Shown here piece by piece: positions 20,318 to 28,471 of a stretch of DNA of 39,430 nucleotides. Source of the DNA: Gammaproteobacteria bacterium (GTDB lineage: Bacteria; Pseudomonadota; Gammaproteobacteria; Eutrophobiales; Eutrophobiaceae); assembly GCA_026710545.1 (NCBI GenBank), contig JAPOQU010000094.1:1-39430 (forward strand), written 5' to 3'. The translations under genes were made by a program, and so were the position numbers. How positions within the stretch are numbered: the first letter of the stretch is position 1; each line of letters opens with the position of its first letter. The notes beneath the pieces were generated by a model. It saw only the letters and a list, made by a program, of their open reading frames with translations. It ran no database searches and had not been told where the DNA came from.

Positions 20318-21214
20318 CTACTCGTTGGTCAATCCGGCTTGTTGCATGACTTCAGCGGCAAAATTATCCGCTTTCTTTTCGATACCTTCACCGACTTCAT
20401 ACCTGATAAAACCATTCACCGACGCGTTGTTTGCCTTTAACAAGGCTGCCACGGAGGTATCGGGGTCCTTGACAAAAGCCTGCCCGGTCAAGGTATTTTC
20501 CCGCAAAAACTTTTTTATCCTGCCGCTGACCATTTTCTCGATAATCTCATCCGGTTTTCCCGACTGCCTGGCCTGGGCAAGCTGGATCTGTCTTTCATTC
20601 TCCAATACCTGCGGCGCAACATCCTCTTCATTGACGCACAGCGGATTGCTGGCTGCGATATGCATAGCCAGATCCCTGGCCAGGCGGGGATTATCCGTAG
20701 ACAAGTCCACTATTACACCTATCCTGATACCGTGCAGGTAGATACCCAGGGTACCCCCGGCCGTTTTATTGAGCCGGGCAAAGCGGCGGATACTGATGTT
20801 CTCTCCCAGCTTGGTCACCAACTGCTGCCTGGTATCTTCGACCGTTTGAGTTCCCGTATTGTTTAGCGGCAACTCCCCTGCACTGTCTGCAGTTGCGCCG
20901 GGTTGCTCGAGGAGCGTGTCTGCAAGTTGACTGGAAAAACTCTGAAAGTTTTCATCCTTGGCGACAAAGTCCGTTTCACAATTGACCTCCAGTATCATTG
21001 CCTGGTTGCCGGTCTGATCCGGCTTAACGACTATCGTCCCTTCAGCAGCGATCCGTCCTGCTTTTTTTGCCGCTTTGGCAATGCCGGATTTTCGCATCAC
21101 ATCGATTGCGGCATCAATATCGCCGGCAGCTTCCTGCAGCGCCTTTTTGCAGTCCATCATCCCGGCACCGGTCCTGTCCCTCAACTCTTTAACCATTGAC
21201 GCAGAAATTTGCAT
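20318..21214 (-). CDS. tsf: Translation elongation factor Ts
   Basis: EF-Ts exchanges GDP for GTP on EF-Tu. With the ATG at 21212-21214 ([20 protein letters not shown]) it has 298 residues. A GAGAAG Shine-Dalgarno lies just upstream; an in-frame TTG four codons earlier is the less likely start. The N-terminal UBA-like domain has the [10 protein letters not shown] pattern, and the core dimerisation region has [13 protein letters not shown]. It lies 8 nt below rpsB, the usual pairing. Confidence 0.96.
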   Translation of the reverse strand: MQISASMVKELRDRTGAGMMDCKKALQEAAGDIDAAIDVMRKSGIAKAAKKAGRIAAEGTIVVKPDQTGNQAMILEVNCETDFVAKDENFQSFSSQLADTLLEQPGATADSAGELPLNNTGTQTVEDTRQQLVTKLGENISIRRFARLNKTAGGTLGIYLHGIRIGVIVDLSTDNPRLARDLAMHIAASNPLCVNEEDVAPQVLENERQIQLAQARQSGKPDEIIEKMVSGRIKKFLRENTLTGQAFVKDPDTSVAALLKANNASVNGFIRYEVGEGIEKKADNFAAEVMQQAGLTNE

Positions 21215-21222
21215 TGTACTTC

Positions 21223-22710
21223 TCAATCCTGTTTCACTTCGGTTTTATCTTCCGGGGCCGTGCTGTCCTGTTTTGCAGCACTTTTTGTTTTTGCCGGGGC
21301 TTTAGCCGTAGTTTTTGCCTTGGCTTTTGCCGGGGCTTTAGCCGTAGTTTTTGCCGGCGTCTTTGCCGGGGCTTTAGCCGTGGTTTTTGCCGGTGTCTTT
21401 ACCGAGGCTTTCGTTGTGGCCTTTGCCGGCGTCTTTGCCGAGGCTTTAGCCGTCGTTTTTGCCGGGGCTTTTTTCGCCGCACTCCTGGTGCCCGCGGATT
21501 TTGTCGCAGCCCGCTTCGGCTTTTCGGTTTCGGCCGGCGTCACAGCTTCGCTTACCGCCTCACCTGCCGGCTCATCTGTCTGCGCCTCAGCTGCGGATGT
21601 TTCCTCTCCTGCACTGCCGCTATCAGCAGCCGGCGCGACGCTCTCGGGCGCAGCAACTTCAGCCGGGCTCGCCTGTTCCGTTACCGCCTCACCTGCCTGA
21701 TCCTCAGCCTGTGCTTCAGCAGCGGCCCCGTCTTCCGTTTCACCAGCGTCATCAGCAGCCGTAACAACCTTCGGCTCTTCGGCCTCAGCAGGGGTCTCCG
21801 TTCCCTTTGCCGCCTCAGCAGCCTGTTCCTCCGCCTGTACTTCAGAACTTGCTTCGTCTTCCTGTGCATTGCCGGCATCAGCTTCCGTTTCAGCGGACTT
21901 CCTGGTCTTTTTCCTGACAGTTTTCTTCTTGACCAGGACGTTTTCCTCCTTGGTCTCGACAATAGGCGCTCCCTCGGCGTCAAGCTCTATGAAATCGTCC
22001 TTGTCTCCGCCCTCACCAAGATGTGCAACCGAATCCTTGCCCGTTATAATCGCATCGGCTACGGCTTTCGTATATAACCTGATAGACCTTATGGCATCAT
22101 CATTCCCCGGTATAACGTAATCAACACCGGCGGGGCTGTTGTTGCTGTCGACTATGCCGATAACGGGTATCTTGAGTTTGACCGCTTCGCTGACGGCGAT
22201 ATCCTCGTAGCCTACATCGATCACAAACAGTGCATCCGGCCAGCCGTCCATGTCCTTAATCCCTGACAGGTTCCGTTCCAGTTTTTCCAGTTCCCTGTCA
22301 ATATGCAGTATTTCCTTCTTGCTCATGCGCTCCATGCCGCCGTCGGTTTTCATCTCCTCCAGTTCTTTCAGGCGGTTAATTGATTGCCTGACCGTTTTGT
22401 AGTTGGTCAGCAGGCCGCCTAACCAGCGCAGGTTGATATACGGCATGCCGCAACGCTGCGCTTCTTCCTTGATAATCTGTTGTGCGGCGCGTTTTGTGCC
22501 CACGAACAGGATTTTTCCCTTGTTTGCCGACAACTTGCCGGCAAAATTCAGGGCCTCCTGGAGCAACACCTTGGTCTTCTCCAGGTCGATAATGTGTATT
22601 TTATTACGATGGCCGTACAGGTAAGCGGCCATTTTGGGATTCCAGTAACGCGTCTGGTGGCCAAAATGCACACCAGCCTCCAGCATTTCGCGCATGCTGA
22701 TTTCAGACAT
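21223..22710 (-). CDS. rpsB: 30S ribosomal protein S2 with long acidic/basic C-terminal extension
   Basis: Residues 1 to about 230 are an ordinary S2: [22 protein letters not shown] is split by no gap, and [24 protein letters not shown] and PVIGIVDSN follow. S2 normally ends near 240-250 residues, but this frame runs to 495. The extension has a short basic patch ([11 protein letters not shown], 261-271), an acidic Ala/Glu/Asp-rich stretch (about 272-398), and a basic Ala-Lys-Thr-Pro tail (about 399-481) of [16 protein letters not shown] repeats that resembles histone H1 or AlgP tails. The start MSEIS (ATG 22708-22710) has AGGAG at 7 nt. tsf follows after 8 nt, so this is one continuous gene and not a run-on into a neighbour. 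Role of the tail is unknown. Confidence 0.95.
   Translation of the reverse strand: MSEISMREMLEAGVHFGHQTRYWNPKMAAYLYGHRNKIHIIDLEKTKVLLQEALNFAGKLSANKGKILFVGTKRAAQQIIKEEAQRCGMPYINLRWLGGLLTNYKTVRQSINRLKELEEMKTDGGMERMSKKEILHIDRELEKLERNLSGIKDMDGWPDALFVIDVGYEDIAVSEAVKLKIPVIGIVDSNNSPAGVDYVIPGNDDAIRSIRLYTKAVADAIITGKDSVAHLGEGGDKDDFIELDAEGAPIVETKEENVLVKKKTVRKKTRKSAETEADAGNAQEDEASSEVQAEEQAAEAAKGTETPAEAEEPKVVTAADDAGETEDGAAAEAQAEDQAGEAVTEQASPAEVAAPESVAPAADSGSAGEETSAAEAQTDEPAGEAVSEAVTPAETEKPKRAATKSAGTRSAAKKAPAKTTAKASAKTPAKATTKASVKTPAKTTAKAPAKTPAKTTAKAPAKAKAKTTAKAPAKTKSAAKQDSTAPEDKTEVKQD
21286..21480 (-). repeat. Degenerate tandem repeats encoding the S2 basic tail
   Basis: The DNA consists of imperfect units such as GCCGGGGCTTTAGCCGT and GTTTTTGCCGGCGTCTTT (plus-strand reading), in which mixed Ala, Lys, Thr and Pro codons repeat every 12-36 nt. 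Such runs change length easily by slippage or recombination, so tail length may vary between strains. Confidence 0.75.
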
Positions 22711-22756
22711 ATTCATACTCCTGACAGGGTTAAGCCTCCGCACATCCCGCATTACA

Positions 22757-22785
22757 CCCGGCCGTTTACCGTTGAGCCGGCCAGG
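22757..22785 (-). promoter_or_regulatory. Stem-loop in the rpsB leader
   Basis: In the rpsB mRNA leader (minus strand) CCUGGCCG (22778-22785) pairs with CGGCCGGG (22757-22764), an 8-bp stem with one U-G wobble and a 13-nt loop, about 47 nt before the start codon. Gammaproteobacterial rpsB leaders are known to fold and bind S2 for autogenous control. That this hairpin is that element is inference from position. Confidence 0.4.
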
Positions 22786-22848
22786 ACCCCGAAATGCGTT
22801 CTGTAATGTGCGTGTGTTTTATAACAACAGTTTTCCGATATCCGGTTC

Positions 22849-22877
22849 TTGCCATAACAGCAGGCGCTTTATAACAT
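22849..22877 (+). promoter_or_regulatory. Candidate map promoter
   Basis: Plus strand: -35 TTGCCA (22849-22854), 17-nt spacer, -10 TAACAT (22872-22877). The start would lie near 22884, about 35 nt before the map ATG. The two divergent promoters share the same 48 bp, so polymerase binding at one should hinder the other. Confidence 0.45.
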
Positions 22878-22896
22878 AGAAGCACTGGAGCAACAA
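22868..22896 (-). promoter_or_regulatory. Candidate rpsB promoter
   Basis: Minus strand: -35 TTGTTG (22891-22896), 17-nt spacer, -10 TATAAA (22868-22873). The start would lie near 22861, giving a leader of about 150 nt for the rpsB-tsf operon. It overlaps the divergent map promoter. Confidence 0.5.
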
Positions 22897-22918
22897 ACAT
22901 TATTTATGTGTTGTTATT

Positions 22919-23686
22919 ATGACGATATCGCTGAAAAGCGCTGATGAGATAGAAAAGATGCGCATCGCCGGGGCTCTGGCCTCTTCGGTCCTGACCATGA
23001 TAGAACCTCATGTCAGGGCAGGTATCACCACGGCCGAACTCGATCGGATCTGCCACGAATTTATCATTGGGGAACTGGACGCAATACCTGCGCCGCTGAA
23101 TTACCGCGGCTTTCCCAAGTCAATATGTACTTCGATCAATCACGTCGTCTGTCACGGCATACCCGGGAATAAACGTCTGAAAAACGGCGATATCATTAAT
23201 ATTGACATCACCGTGATTAAAGATGAATTTCACGGCGACACCAGCAAGATGTTCTGCGTGGGCAAACCGTCAGTACGGGCCCAGCGGCTGATTGAAACGA
23301 CATACGAGTGCATGTTGCTGGGTATCCGCATGGTAAAGCCCGGGGCGCGTCTGGGTGATATAGGCCATGCTATACAATCCTATGCCGAAGCCAGGCGCTT
23401 CACGGTTGTACAGGAATATTGCGGCCATGGCATCGGCAGAAACTTCCACGAAGACCCGCAGGTGCTGCATTACGGTATACCGGGCACAGGCCTGGTGCTT
23501 GAACCCGGGATGACGTTTACCATTGAACCGATGATTAACGCCGGCAAACGCTTTGTCAAGCTGCTGCCTGACAACTGGACTGTGGTTACCAAAGACCATT
23601 CCCTTTCCGCGCAATGGGAACATACCATCCTGGTAACCGGCGACAGCTTTGAAGTATTGACCCGGCGCCCCGAAGAGGACTTTTAA
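22919..23686 (+). CDS. map: Methionine aminopeptidase, type I
   Basis: This enzyme removes the initiator methionine from new proteins. The 255-residue pita-bread-fold protein has His79 (SINHVVCHGIPG) and metal ligands Asp97 (NIDITV), Asp108 (HGDTSKMF), His170 (CGHGIG), Glu203 (TIEP) and Glu234 (QWEHT), matching the E. coli enzyme within one residue. No Shine-Dalgarno lies at the usual distance from the ATG. It is divergent from rpsB and is followed after 5 nt by glnD, an arrangement known from Pseudomonas-type genomes. Confidence 0.96.
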   Translation: MTISLKSADEIEKMRIAGALASSVLTMIEPHVRAGITTAELDRICHEFIIGELDAIPAPLNYRGFPKSICTSINHVVCHGIPGNKRLKNGDIINIDITVIKDEFHGDTSKMFCVGKPSVRAQRLIETTYECMLLGIRMVKPGARLGDIGHAIQSYAEARRFTVVQEYCGHGIGRNFHEDPQVLHYGIPGTGLVLEPGMTFTIEPMINAGKRFVKLLPDNWTVVTKDHSLSAQWEHTILVTGDSFEVLTRRPEEDF

Positions 23687-23691
23687 CCCGT

Positions 23692-26325
23692 ATGACTATT
23701 GATGAGTCGTTGCTGTTGGATAAATCAGTCCTGGCCGGATCCCCTCCTGACGTAACCTGCTTTAAACATGCCCTTGAGCGGGGCGATCACTGTCTGAACG
23801 AACACTTTGAAGCGGGCAAACCGATACGTGAGATTATTTACAAGCGCGCCTGGTTAATCGACCAGTTGCTGATCAGCGCGTGGCATCACCATATTGACAG
23901 TGATGCAATGGCGTTGATTGCGGTAGGCGGCTACGGTCGCGGGAATTTATTGCCGGCATCCGACGTGGACCTGATGCTGCTCGTCAAGCCGCGCAAAAAA
24001 AAATCCCTGAAACCCGGCATCGAGACCTTTCTGGCCTTTCTCTGGGACATGGGTCTGGATGTAGGGCATAGCGTCAGAACAGTCAAGGACTGTGTCCAGG
24101 AAGCAAAGTCGGATATAACGGTAGCCACGAACCTCATGGAATCCAGGTTGATAATCGGCAATGCAGCCTTGTATGAAACCATGGTCAAAATGACGGGGCC
24201 GAAAAAGGTATGGCCTTCCAGGAAATTCTTTGCAGCCAAATGGGAAGAACAGACGGCGCGCCACCATAAGTTCCACGACAGCGAGAACAACCTGGAGCCC
24301 AATGTGAAGGAAGGCCCCGGCGGTCTGCGCGACATCCAGATGATCGGCTGGGTCGCGAAAAGACATTTTGACGCAGAGCGGCTCCGGGACCTGGTCAAAC
24401 ACGATTTCCTGTCCCAGACCGAGTACGATAGTCTCGACCAGGGACACAATTTCCTCTGGCGTGTGCGCTACGCGCTCCACGTTATTTCCGGCAGGAGAGA
24501 GGACCGGCTGCTGTTCGACCACCAGAAAAATGTCGCCGCCAAATTCGGTTTTACCGCCGCGGACAATTCCGGCGTTGAGCAATTCATGAGGCTCTATTAC
24601 CGTACGGTGAAGGAGGTCAGCCGCCTGAATGAAATGCTGCTGCAGCATTTCCAGGAAGAGATCATTTACGCACGCCGAAGAGAAACAATCCGGCCGTTGA
24701 ACAAACGCTTCCAGATACGAAATGATTTTATCGAGATAAAGAACCGCCAGGTTTTCAAAAAATATCCCATTGCACTGCTCGAGGTATTCCTGTTGCTGCA
24801 GCAGAACCAGAACATCAAAGGGGTGAGGGCCAGTACGGTCAGGCTGATAAGGGAATCACTGGACCTGATTGACGACGGCTTCCGGGCAGATATTAAAAGT
24901 CAGAGTCTGTTCCTGGAAATAATCCGCCAGCCGCATCGCGTCGGACATGAGTTAAGACGTATGCATAAGTACGGAGTGCTGGGAGCATACATGCCTGAAT
25001 TTGCCAAGATCGAAGGCTTGATGCAGTTCGATTTGTTCCATATCTATACGGTTGATGAGCACATTCTGTTTGTAATCAGGAATATGCGGCGCTTCGGCCT
25101 GGACGAATACAGGAAAAAATACCCGTTGTGCCGGCAGGTGCTGGAACAAATTCCCAAGCAGGAGTTACTTTATTTTGCCGGGATGTTTCATGATATGGCG
25201 AAGGGAAGAGACGGCGATCATTCCACCCTGGGCTCCAGCGACGCGCTGGAGTTCTGTAAGAGACACCACCTGAGCGACTATGACGCGAAACTGGTGGCGT
25301 GGCTGGTGGAACATCACCTGCTGATGTCAAAGACGGCACAGAGAGAGGATATCAATGATCCTGAAGTGATCAACAAATTCGCCAGGGAAGTGGGAGACAG
25401 CATTCACCTGGATTACCTCTACCTGTTGACGGTTGCCGACATCAACGGCACCAACCCGCGTCTGTGGAACAGTTGGAAAGACGCCTTAATCGCCGACCTG
25501 TATAACAAAACACTGTCGGCCTTATGGCGCGGCCTGGAAAATCCGATAAACAAGGAAGAGTTCATACATGACAGTAAAACCCGCTCCCTGACCATCATTA
25601 ATAATGGAATTCAGGCCGTGCCCGATACCGGGGCGATATGGTCGTACCTGAGTGATGATTATTTCATGCGCTACTCACCTACGGAAATTGCCTGGCACAC
25701 GCAAGCCATCATGAAATGCAGCGAAGACCGGCTACCCATGATTCTGCTGCGCGAGGAGACAGAGCGCGGGGCAACTGCACTGTTTATCTACATGCATGAC
25801 CATGACAATATATTTTCGCGTGTCAGCCGCACCCTGGACCTGCTGGACCTGAACGTCGTGGACGCCCGCATAATGAGCTCCAATCATGGTTTTACACTGG
25901 ACACCTTCAGCATCCTGGAAAAATCCGGGGCTACCGTGAAAGGACGCGAGCGGAAAAAGGAGATCATGACCGCCCTGAAACAAAACCTGTTGTCGCTGGA
26001 TAAACCGATAAGGCGCGCGGACCGGATCCGGTCAAGGAGGCTGCGGCATTTTTCCATACCCACCCGTATCAATTTTGACATCGACAAGAAAAACAAACGC
26101 AATATCATGGAGGTCAGCGCCATGGACAGGCCCGGTTTTCTCTCATCGGTGGGAACCGCGCTGGAATTTTGCGGTACACGCCTGCAGGCAGCGAAAATCG
26201 CAACCTACGGAGAACGGGTCGAAGACATCTTCTTTATTACCGACCGGAATAACCAGGTCATCACCGACGCCGCCAAACTGAAGTGCCTGACAGACACGAT
26301 CACCACGTCGCTGAGTATGAATTAA
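23692..26325 (+). CDS. glnD: Bifunctional [protein-PII] uridylyltransferase/uridylyl-removing enzyme
   Basis: GlnD senses glutamine and adds or removes UMP on PII proteins, controlling glutamine synthetase and NtrBC. The 877-residue protein has the complete architecture: nucleotidyltransferase motif GGYGRGNLLPASDVDL (79-94, Asp91/Asp93), a central helical region, an HD hydrolase domain with HD at 500-501 (MFHDMAKGRDGDH), and two ACT glutamine-sensing domains starting near 693 (ATALFIYMHDHDN) and 803 (MEVSAMDRPGFLSS). Length is normal. It is coupled to map and ends 13 nt before the second repeat pair. Confidence 0.95.
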   Translation: MTIDESLLLDKSVLAGSPPDVTCFKHALERGDHCLNEHFEAGKPIREIIYKRAWLIDQLLISAWHHHIDSDAMALIAVGGYGRGNLLPASDVDLMLLVKPRKKKSLKPGIETFLAFLWDMGLDVGHSVRTVKDCVQEAKSDITVATNLMESRLIIGNAALYETMVKMTGPKKVWPSRKFFAAKWEEQTARHHKFHDSENNLEPNVKEGPGGLRDIQMIGWVAKRHFDAERLRDLVKHDFLSQTEYDSLDQGHNFLWRVRYALHVISGRREDRLLFDHQKNVAAKFGFTAADNSGVEQFMRLYYRTVKEVSRLNEMLLQHFQEEIIYARRRETIRPLNKRFQIRNDFIEIKNRQVFKKYPIALLEVFLLLQQNQNIKGVRASTVRLIRESLDLIDDGFRADIKSQSLFLEIIRQPHRVGHELRRMHKYGVLGAYMPEFAKIEGLMQFDLFHIYTVDEHILFVIRNMRRFGLDEYRKKYPLCRQVLEQIPKQELLYFAGMFHDMAKGRDGDHSTLGSSDALEFCKRHHLSDYDAKLVAWLVEHHLLMSKTAQREDINDPEVINKFAREVGDSIHLDYLYLLTVADINGTNPRLWNSWKDALIADLYNKTLSALWRGLENPINKEEFIHDSKTRSLTIINNGIQAVPDTGAIWSYLSDDYFMRYSPTEIAWHTQAIMKCSEDRLPMILLREETERGATALFIYMHDHDNIFSRVSRTLDLLDLNVVDARIMSSNHGFTLDTFSILEKSGATVKGRERKKEIMTALKQNLLSLDKPIRRADRIRSRRLRHFSIPTRINFDIDKKNKRNIMEVSAMDRPGFLSSVGTALEFCGTRLQAAKIATYGERVEDIFFITDRNNQVITDAAKLKCLTDTITTSLSMN

Positions 26326-26338
26326 TCCTCCTTGATTC

Positions 26339-26482
26339 ATCCGCAGATTAGCGCAGATTAGCGCAGATTATTTTATATAAAATAACAACGGAGTCCGGGA
26401 AAAATGTGCAGCCAGGCAGATTTTCTGCTTTATCCTTAAAATATATTATATTTATCTGCGTTAATCTGCGTCATCTGCGGAT
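26339..26482. repeat. Paired inverted repeat element 2 (between glnD and mutH)
   Basis: The left copy (26339-26370) begins ATCCGCAGATTAGCGCAGATTA with a third GCGCAGATTA unit, a variant lacking the usual TGAC. The right copy (26454-26482) is inverted and ends CTGCGGAT. The 144-bp span matches elements 1 and 3 in length, but the AT-rich interior is not alike. There is no obvious target duplication. In RNA the ends could form a stem of about 28 bp, so it may act as a terminator or processing site for glnD. Its right end lies 8 nt before the mutH ATG. Confidence 0.8.
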
Positions 26483-26490
26483 ATAACTGA

Positions 26491-27180
26491 ATGAACATCC
26501 ACCGGCGGCCACCTGAATCTGAAGCAGAACTGCTTGCCCGGTGCCGCGCGCTGGCCGGAAGGTCACTGGGTCAGGTCGCAGGTGAACTGAATTTCACCGT
26601 TCCTGCCTCCCGCACCAGGGCCAAGGGATGGGCCGGGCAACTTATTGAACACTACCTGGGAGCCACTGCGGCCTCCCAGCCGGAACCGGACTTCCTGAAC
26701 CTCGGTGTTGAACTCAAAACCATACCCGTCAACCGGCGCGGCCGGGCCAAGGAGTCGACTTTCGTGTGCATGGCGCCGCTGAAGCTCAGTTCCGGCATGC
26801 GCTGGCCTGATTCCACCGTCAGACATAAACTGGAACGGGTCCTGTGGGTTCCCATAGAAGCCGACCCCGGCATACTCCCGGCCAACAGCAGGGTAGGAAA
26901 CAGTTTCCTGTGGAGCCCGTCGCAGCCACAACTCCAGGTCCTTGAGCAGGATTGGCAGGAATTGATTGAAATGATATCTTTTGGCGAATTTGACAAGATC
27001 AGCGCAAAACACGGTGAGTACCTGCAGATACGGCCCAAGGCGGCCAGTTCAGCCAGCCTGGCCCGGGCCACCCTGGCCGACGGAGAAACCGGCTTGACCC
27101 TGCCCAGGGGATTTTACCTGCGCAGCCGCTTTACCAACATGTTGCTTGAAGAATATTCATCCGCAGATGACGCAGATTAG
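26491..27180 (+). CDS. mutH: DNA mismatch repair endonuclease MutH
   Basis: MutH nicks the unmethylated strand at hemimethylated GATC sites when activated by MutS and MutL. The 229-residue sequence has Glu53 (QLIEHYLGA) and the D-E-K catalytic set Asp67, Glu74 and Lys76 in PDFLNLGVELKTIP. The C-terminus ends EEYSSADDAD: the last residues and the TAG stop come from the following repeat. No good Shine-Dalgarno precedes the ATG; instead the end of the previous repeat (TGCGGAT) lies at that spacing. Presence of MutH implies Dam methylation in this organism. Confidence 0.95.
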   Translation: MNIHRRPPESEAELLARCRALAGRSLGQVAGELNFTVPASRTRAKGWAGQLIEHYLGATAASQPEPDFLNLGVELKTIPVNRRGRAKESTFVCMAPLKLSSGMRWPDSTVRHKLERVLWVPIEADPGILPANSRVGNSFLWSPSQPQLQVLEQDWQELIEMISFGEFDKISAKHGEYLQIRPKAASSASLARATLADGETGLTLPRGFYLRSRFTNMLLEEYSSADDAD

Positions 27181-27364
27181 CGCAGATTATTTTTACTTAT
27201 TCTTTGATTTAAGTGTTCAAACAGATAATCGTGGTTTCAGAAAAAAAACAGAACAAAAGAATATTCATCCGCAGATGACGCAGATTAACGCAGATTATTT
27301 TTATTTACTCTTTGATTTAAATGTCCAAACAGATAATCGTGCTTTCAGAAAAAAACAAAACAAA
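27149..27364. repeat. Tandem duplication of about 108 bp covering the mutH 3' end
   Basis: Units 27149-27256 and 27257-27364 are about 90 percent alike, both starting AAGAATATTCATCCGC. The first unit includes the last codons of mutH, so the duplication began inside the coding end. It copied one repeat arm plus its AT-rich spacer. Differences between units show it is not recent. Confidence 0.8.
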
Positions 27365-27405
27365 CAATATCAATTCATCTGCGTTAATCTGCGTCATCTG
27401 CGGAT
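27159..27405. repeat. Paired inverted repeat element 3 (between mutH and dusA)
   Basis: Two direct copies of the ATCCGCAGATGACGCAGATTA repeat (27159-27188 and 27267-27297) face one inverted copy (27377-27405). Removing the 108-bp tandem duplication leaves about 139 bp, close to elements 1 and 2. The inverted end lies 6 nt before the dusA ATG. A short plus-strand frame across this region (27146-27415) is a translation of the repeats and not a gene. Confidence 0.8.
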
Positions 27406-27411
27406 AAAATC

Positions 27412-28401
27412 ATGAAATTAAGTCACAAGTTATGCGTGGCGCCGATGATGACCCATACGGACAGGCATTTCCGCTACTTCCTGCGCCTGCTTTCCGGACA
27501 TTCCATGCTATACACGGAAATGCTGACAACCGGCGCCCTGCTGTACGGAGACACGGACAGGTATGCCAGGTTCAACGATGCGGAGCACCCTGTCGGGATA
27601 CAACTGGGTGGGAGCAACCCCGCCGACCTGGCAAATTGTGCAGAAATCGCCACAGCCTACGGGTACGACGAAATAAACCTGAATACAGGTTGTCCCAGTA
27701 AACGGGTGAAGTCCGGCCGTTTCGGCGCCTGCCTCATGGCTGAACCGGGTCTGGTTGCCGAGTGTGTCGCGGCCATGGCGGCGGTGACCGACCGCCCGGT
27801 TACAGTCAAAACGCGCATCGGTATCGACCGGCACGACAGTTATGAACACCTGGGCCGGTTTGTTTCGATTGTTTCGGAAGCCGGTTGCCATACGTTTATC
27901 ATCCATGCCCGCAAGGCCTGGCTGAACGGTCTGAGCCCCAGGCAGAACCGGACCGTACCGCCGTTGCGGTACGACCTGGTTTACCGGTTGAAGCAGGATT
28001 TTCCGCACCTGGAAATCATCATTAACGGCGGTATAACCAGTCTTGCGGAAGTGCACAATCATTTCCCCCAGGTAGATGGGGTCATGCTCGGCAGGGCCGT
28101 GTGCAATAACCCCTATTTGCTGGCCGGGGTAGACAAAAACCTTTTCGGCGTGAACAATATAGCAGCTACACGCATGCAGATACTGCAAAAATACATACCC
28201 TACATGGAAACGGAAATCGCGCAAGGCGAGCATTTGTACGCCATGTCACGGCATATATTGGGTTTGTTTCACGGACAGTACGGCGCACGCGCTTACCGGC
28301 GCCACCTGACAGTAAGCGCCCATGAAGCGAATGCCGGTGTGGACATTGTCAATGAGGCGCTGGCTTTGACGGAAATTAACTATCAGAATGTGAGGAACTA
28401 A
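27412..28401 (+). CDS. dusA: tRNA-dihydrouridine(20/20a) synthase
   Basis: DusA reduces uridine in the tRNA D-loop using FMN and NADPH. The 329-residue TIM-barrel protein has VAPMMTHTDRHFRYF, the catalytic Cys94 in LNTGCPSKRVKSGRFGACLM, VTVKTRIGID, HARKAWLNGLSP and the FMN-binding INGGI. The phrases TDRHFR and WLNGLSP distinguish DusA from DusB and DusC. There is no evident Shine-Dalgarno, as the end of a repeat precedes the ATG directly. Confidence 0.94.
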   Translation: MKLSHKLCVAPMMTHTDRHFRYFLRLLSGHSMLYTEMLTTGALLYGDTDRYARFNDAEHPVGIQLGGSNPADLANCAEIATAYGYDEINLNTGCPSKRVKSGRFGACLMAEPGLVAECVAAMAAVTDRPVTVKTRIGIDRHDSYEHLGRFVSIVSEAGCHTFIIHARKAWLNGLSPRQNRTVPPLRYDLVYRLKQDFPHLEIIINGGITSLAEVHNHFPQVDGVMLGRAVCNNPYLLAGVDKNLFGVNNIAATRMQILQKYIPYMETEIAQGEHLYAMSRHILGLFHGQYGARAYRRHLTVSAHEANAGVDIVNEALALTEINYQNVRN

Positions 28402-28471
28402 AAATACGCACAGGAATCACAATGATAATCCTGATATACAGGAGTAAGTCTCCCAGTATTTAATAAAACAC

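Noticed and set aside
21196..22077. A 293-codon plus-strand frame rich in Cys, Arg and Phe opposite the S2 tail
   Set aside because: It arises from the low-complexity Ala/Lys codons of rpsB read on the other strand. It lacks any family motif.
26339..27405. Repeated 30-bp units considered as a CRISPR array
   Set aside because: Copies are in inverted pairs with spacing of 80-110 bp or enclose a gene. They are not regularly spaced direct repeats, and no cas gene is nearby.
27146..27415. An 89-codon plus-strand frame with repeated HPQMTQI(S/N)ADYFY segments
   Set aside because: It is only the translation of the tandem repeat arms and spacer. Its end (VNLRHLRIKS) is the inverted arm read through. 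Such frames are common artefacts of this repeat.
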